From: an uncultured Pelagibacteraceae bacterium
GTDB lineage: Bacteria; Pseudomonadota; Alphaproteobacteria; Pelagibacterales; Pelagibacteraceae
Length of the DNA: 64,000 bases
Assembly: GCA_902579465.1 (NCBI GenBank)
Contig: CACHGV010000001.1
Coordinates: 124,001-188,000, forward strand
Direction: 5' to 3'
In this document: piece after piece, positions 62,960 through 64,000 of the stretch
How the letters are laid out: the number at the start of each line of letters is the position of its first letter
How positions within the stretch are numbered: the first letter of the stretch is position 1
Position numbers and translations under genes: made by a program
The notes under the pieces: generated by a model
Databases searched by the model: none
What the model was told of the DNA's origin: nothing
The model's input: only the letters and a program-made list of their open reading frames with translations

Positions 62960-63772
62960 ATGAAAATAATTACAAGTATTTTTGATTTAAATAAAGAGAT
63001 TAAAAACTATAAAAATATTGGATTTGTCCCAACGATGGGTGGGATACATGCTGGTCATGAATCTTTAATAAAAGCTTCACAAAAGAAAAAAAGTAAGACA
63101 ATTGTTAGTATTTTCATAAATCCTACTCAATTTAATAAAAAGAACGATTTTAAAAAATATCCCAGAAATATAAAGAAAGATATTGCAATATTAAAAAAAT
63201 TAAATGTTGACTATTTATTCAGACCGAGTGTCAAAGATGTTTATGGATTTAAATCCAAGAAATTTAATTTAAAAAAAAGTGACAAGATATTATGTGCAAA
63301 ATCTAGAAATGGTCATTTTGAAGGAGTTCTTGATGTTATGAATAGATTAATGACTATTATAAAATCAAAAGATTTGTATATGGGAGAAAAGGATTATCAA
63401 CAACTATATCTAATAAAAAAATTTCTTTCAAAAAAATTTAGGGCACGAATTAATTCATGTCCTACCATAAGAATTAAAAATAATGTTGCACTATCTACTC
63501 GGAACAAATTATTAAATAAAAAACACTTAAAAAAAGCATCAGAAATCGCATTAATTCTTCGTAATTTAAAGCGTAAATCTAAATTTCAACCATCAAAAAC
63601 AGCTCTTGATTTACCTAATTATAAAATTTTGTTGGAGACAAAATATAATATTAAAATTGATTATTTAGAATTTAGAGATGAAAACAATCTTAAACTTAAT
63701 AATTTTAAAAATAAATTTAGATTATTCATAGCTTACAACATCAATAAGGTTAGATTAATTGATAATTTTTAA
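62960..63772 (+). CDS. panC: Pantothenate synthetase
   Basis: GFVPTMGGIHAGHESLI, SIFINPTQFNKKNDFKKYPR, MGEKDYQQ. Confidence 0.95.
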   Translation: MKIITSIFDLNKEIKNYKNIGFVPTMGGIHAGHESLIKASQKKKSKTIVSIFINPTQFNKKNDFKKYPRNIKKDIAILKKLNVDYLFRPSVKDVYGFKSKKFNLKKSDKILCAKSRNGHFEGVLDVMNRLMTIIKSKDLYMGEKDYQQLYLIKKFLSKKFRARINSCPTIRIKNNVALSTRNKLLNKKHLKKASEIALILRNLKRKSKFQPSKTALDLPNYKILLETKYNIKIDYLEFRDENNLKLNNFKNKFRLFIAYNINKVRLIDNF

Positions 63773-64000
63773 TTATAAAAAATAAGCACCAACACCTAAA
63801 AATGATACAAAACCAATTACATCCGTAATTGTAGTAACAAAAACACTTGAGGATATAGCAGGATCTATATTCATTTTTTTTAAAGTTACTGGTATCAATA
63901 TACCAAAAAGTCCAGCAACTATCATTGTTAACACCATTGAAATTGAGATTATTAAAGCAAGCTGAATGTCATCAAACCAGAAATAGACAATTAATGAACT
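63773..64000 (-). CDS. mgtE: MgtE-family magnesium transporter, C-terminal part (truncated by window end)
   Basis: Manual translation ...MVLTMIVAGLFGILIPVTLKKMNIDPAISSSVFVTTITDVIGFVSFLGVGAYFL*. Confidence 0.88.
   Translation of the reverse strand, partial: SSLIVYFWFDDIQLALIISISMVLTMIVAGLFGILIPVTLKKMNIDPAISSSVFVTTITDVIGFVSFLGVGAYFL

Noticed and set aside
1-64000. CRISPR arrays, rRNA genes, IS elements, prophage structural genes
   Set aside because: No regularly spaced repeats, rRNA sequence, transposases or phage structural proteins seen; only a single tyrosine recombinase

Overview
The window is a gene-dense, very AT-rich chromosomal segment. Protein content and gene order look like a SAR11/Pelagibacter-type alphaproteobacterium (inference from protein signatures, not a database search). 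Most of it is core housekeeping operons: glpX, plsX-ihfA-merR, rplM-rpsI-argC-hom, two metY-like genes with an alpha/beta hydrolase, hppA, thiL-nusB-ribH-ribB(A)-ribE-ribD-nrdR-glyA-rpiB, hemB, recO-rnc-lepB-acpS-pdxJ-pyrE-spoT-folK-smpB-dapA, slt, soxBDAG, gatCAB, ruvX, pyrBC, plsY, topA, ugd-galU, panC, mgtE. There are two tRNAs: Glu-TTC and Ser-GCT. The accessory part is about 14.6-22.8 kb. It holds unusually long non-coding stretches, a small MGMT-type alkyltransferase, DUF2938 plus a 56-aa membrane ORF, a tyrosine recombinase behind a near-perfect 17-bp inverted repeat, a minus-strand polysaccharide/glycosyltransferase cluster and a GIY-YIG protein. The strongest unexplained signal is at about 15386-15600 (minus strand). 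By eye it folds into a roughly 215-nt structured RNA with GNRA-capped hairpins, a multibranch closing stem and an apparent pseudoknot. It ends in an intrinsic terminator directly upstream of the alkyltransferase gene, and I could not match it to any RNA family I know. Other points of note: a SAM-V-like pseudoknot leader before metY, a dihydroorotase-like protein without the HxH metal motif, a RibBA whose GTP-cyclohydrolase II half lacks its zinc cysteines, and abutting or overlapping gene arrangements.
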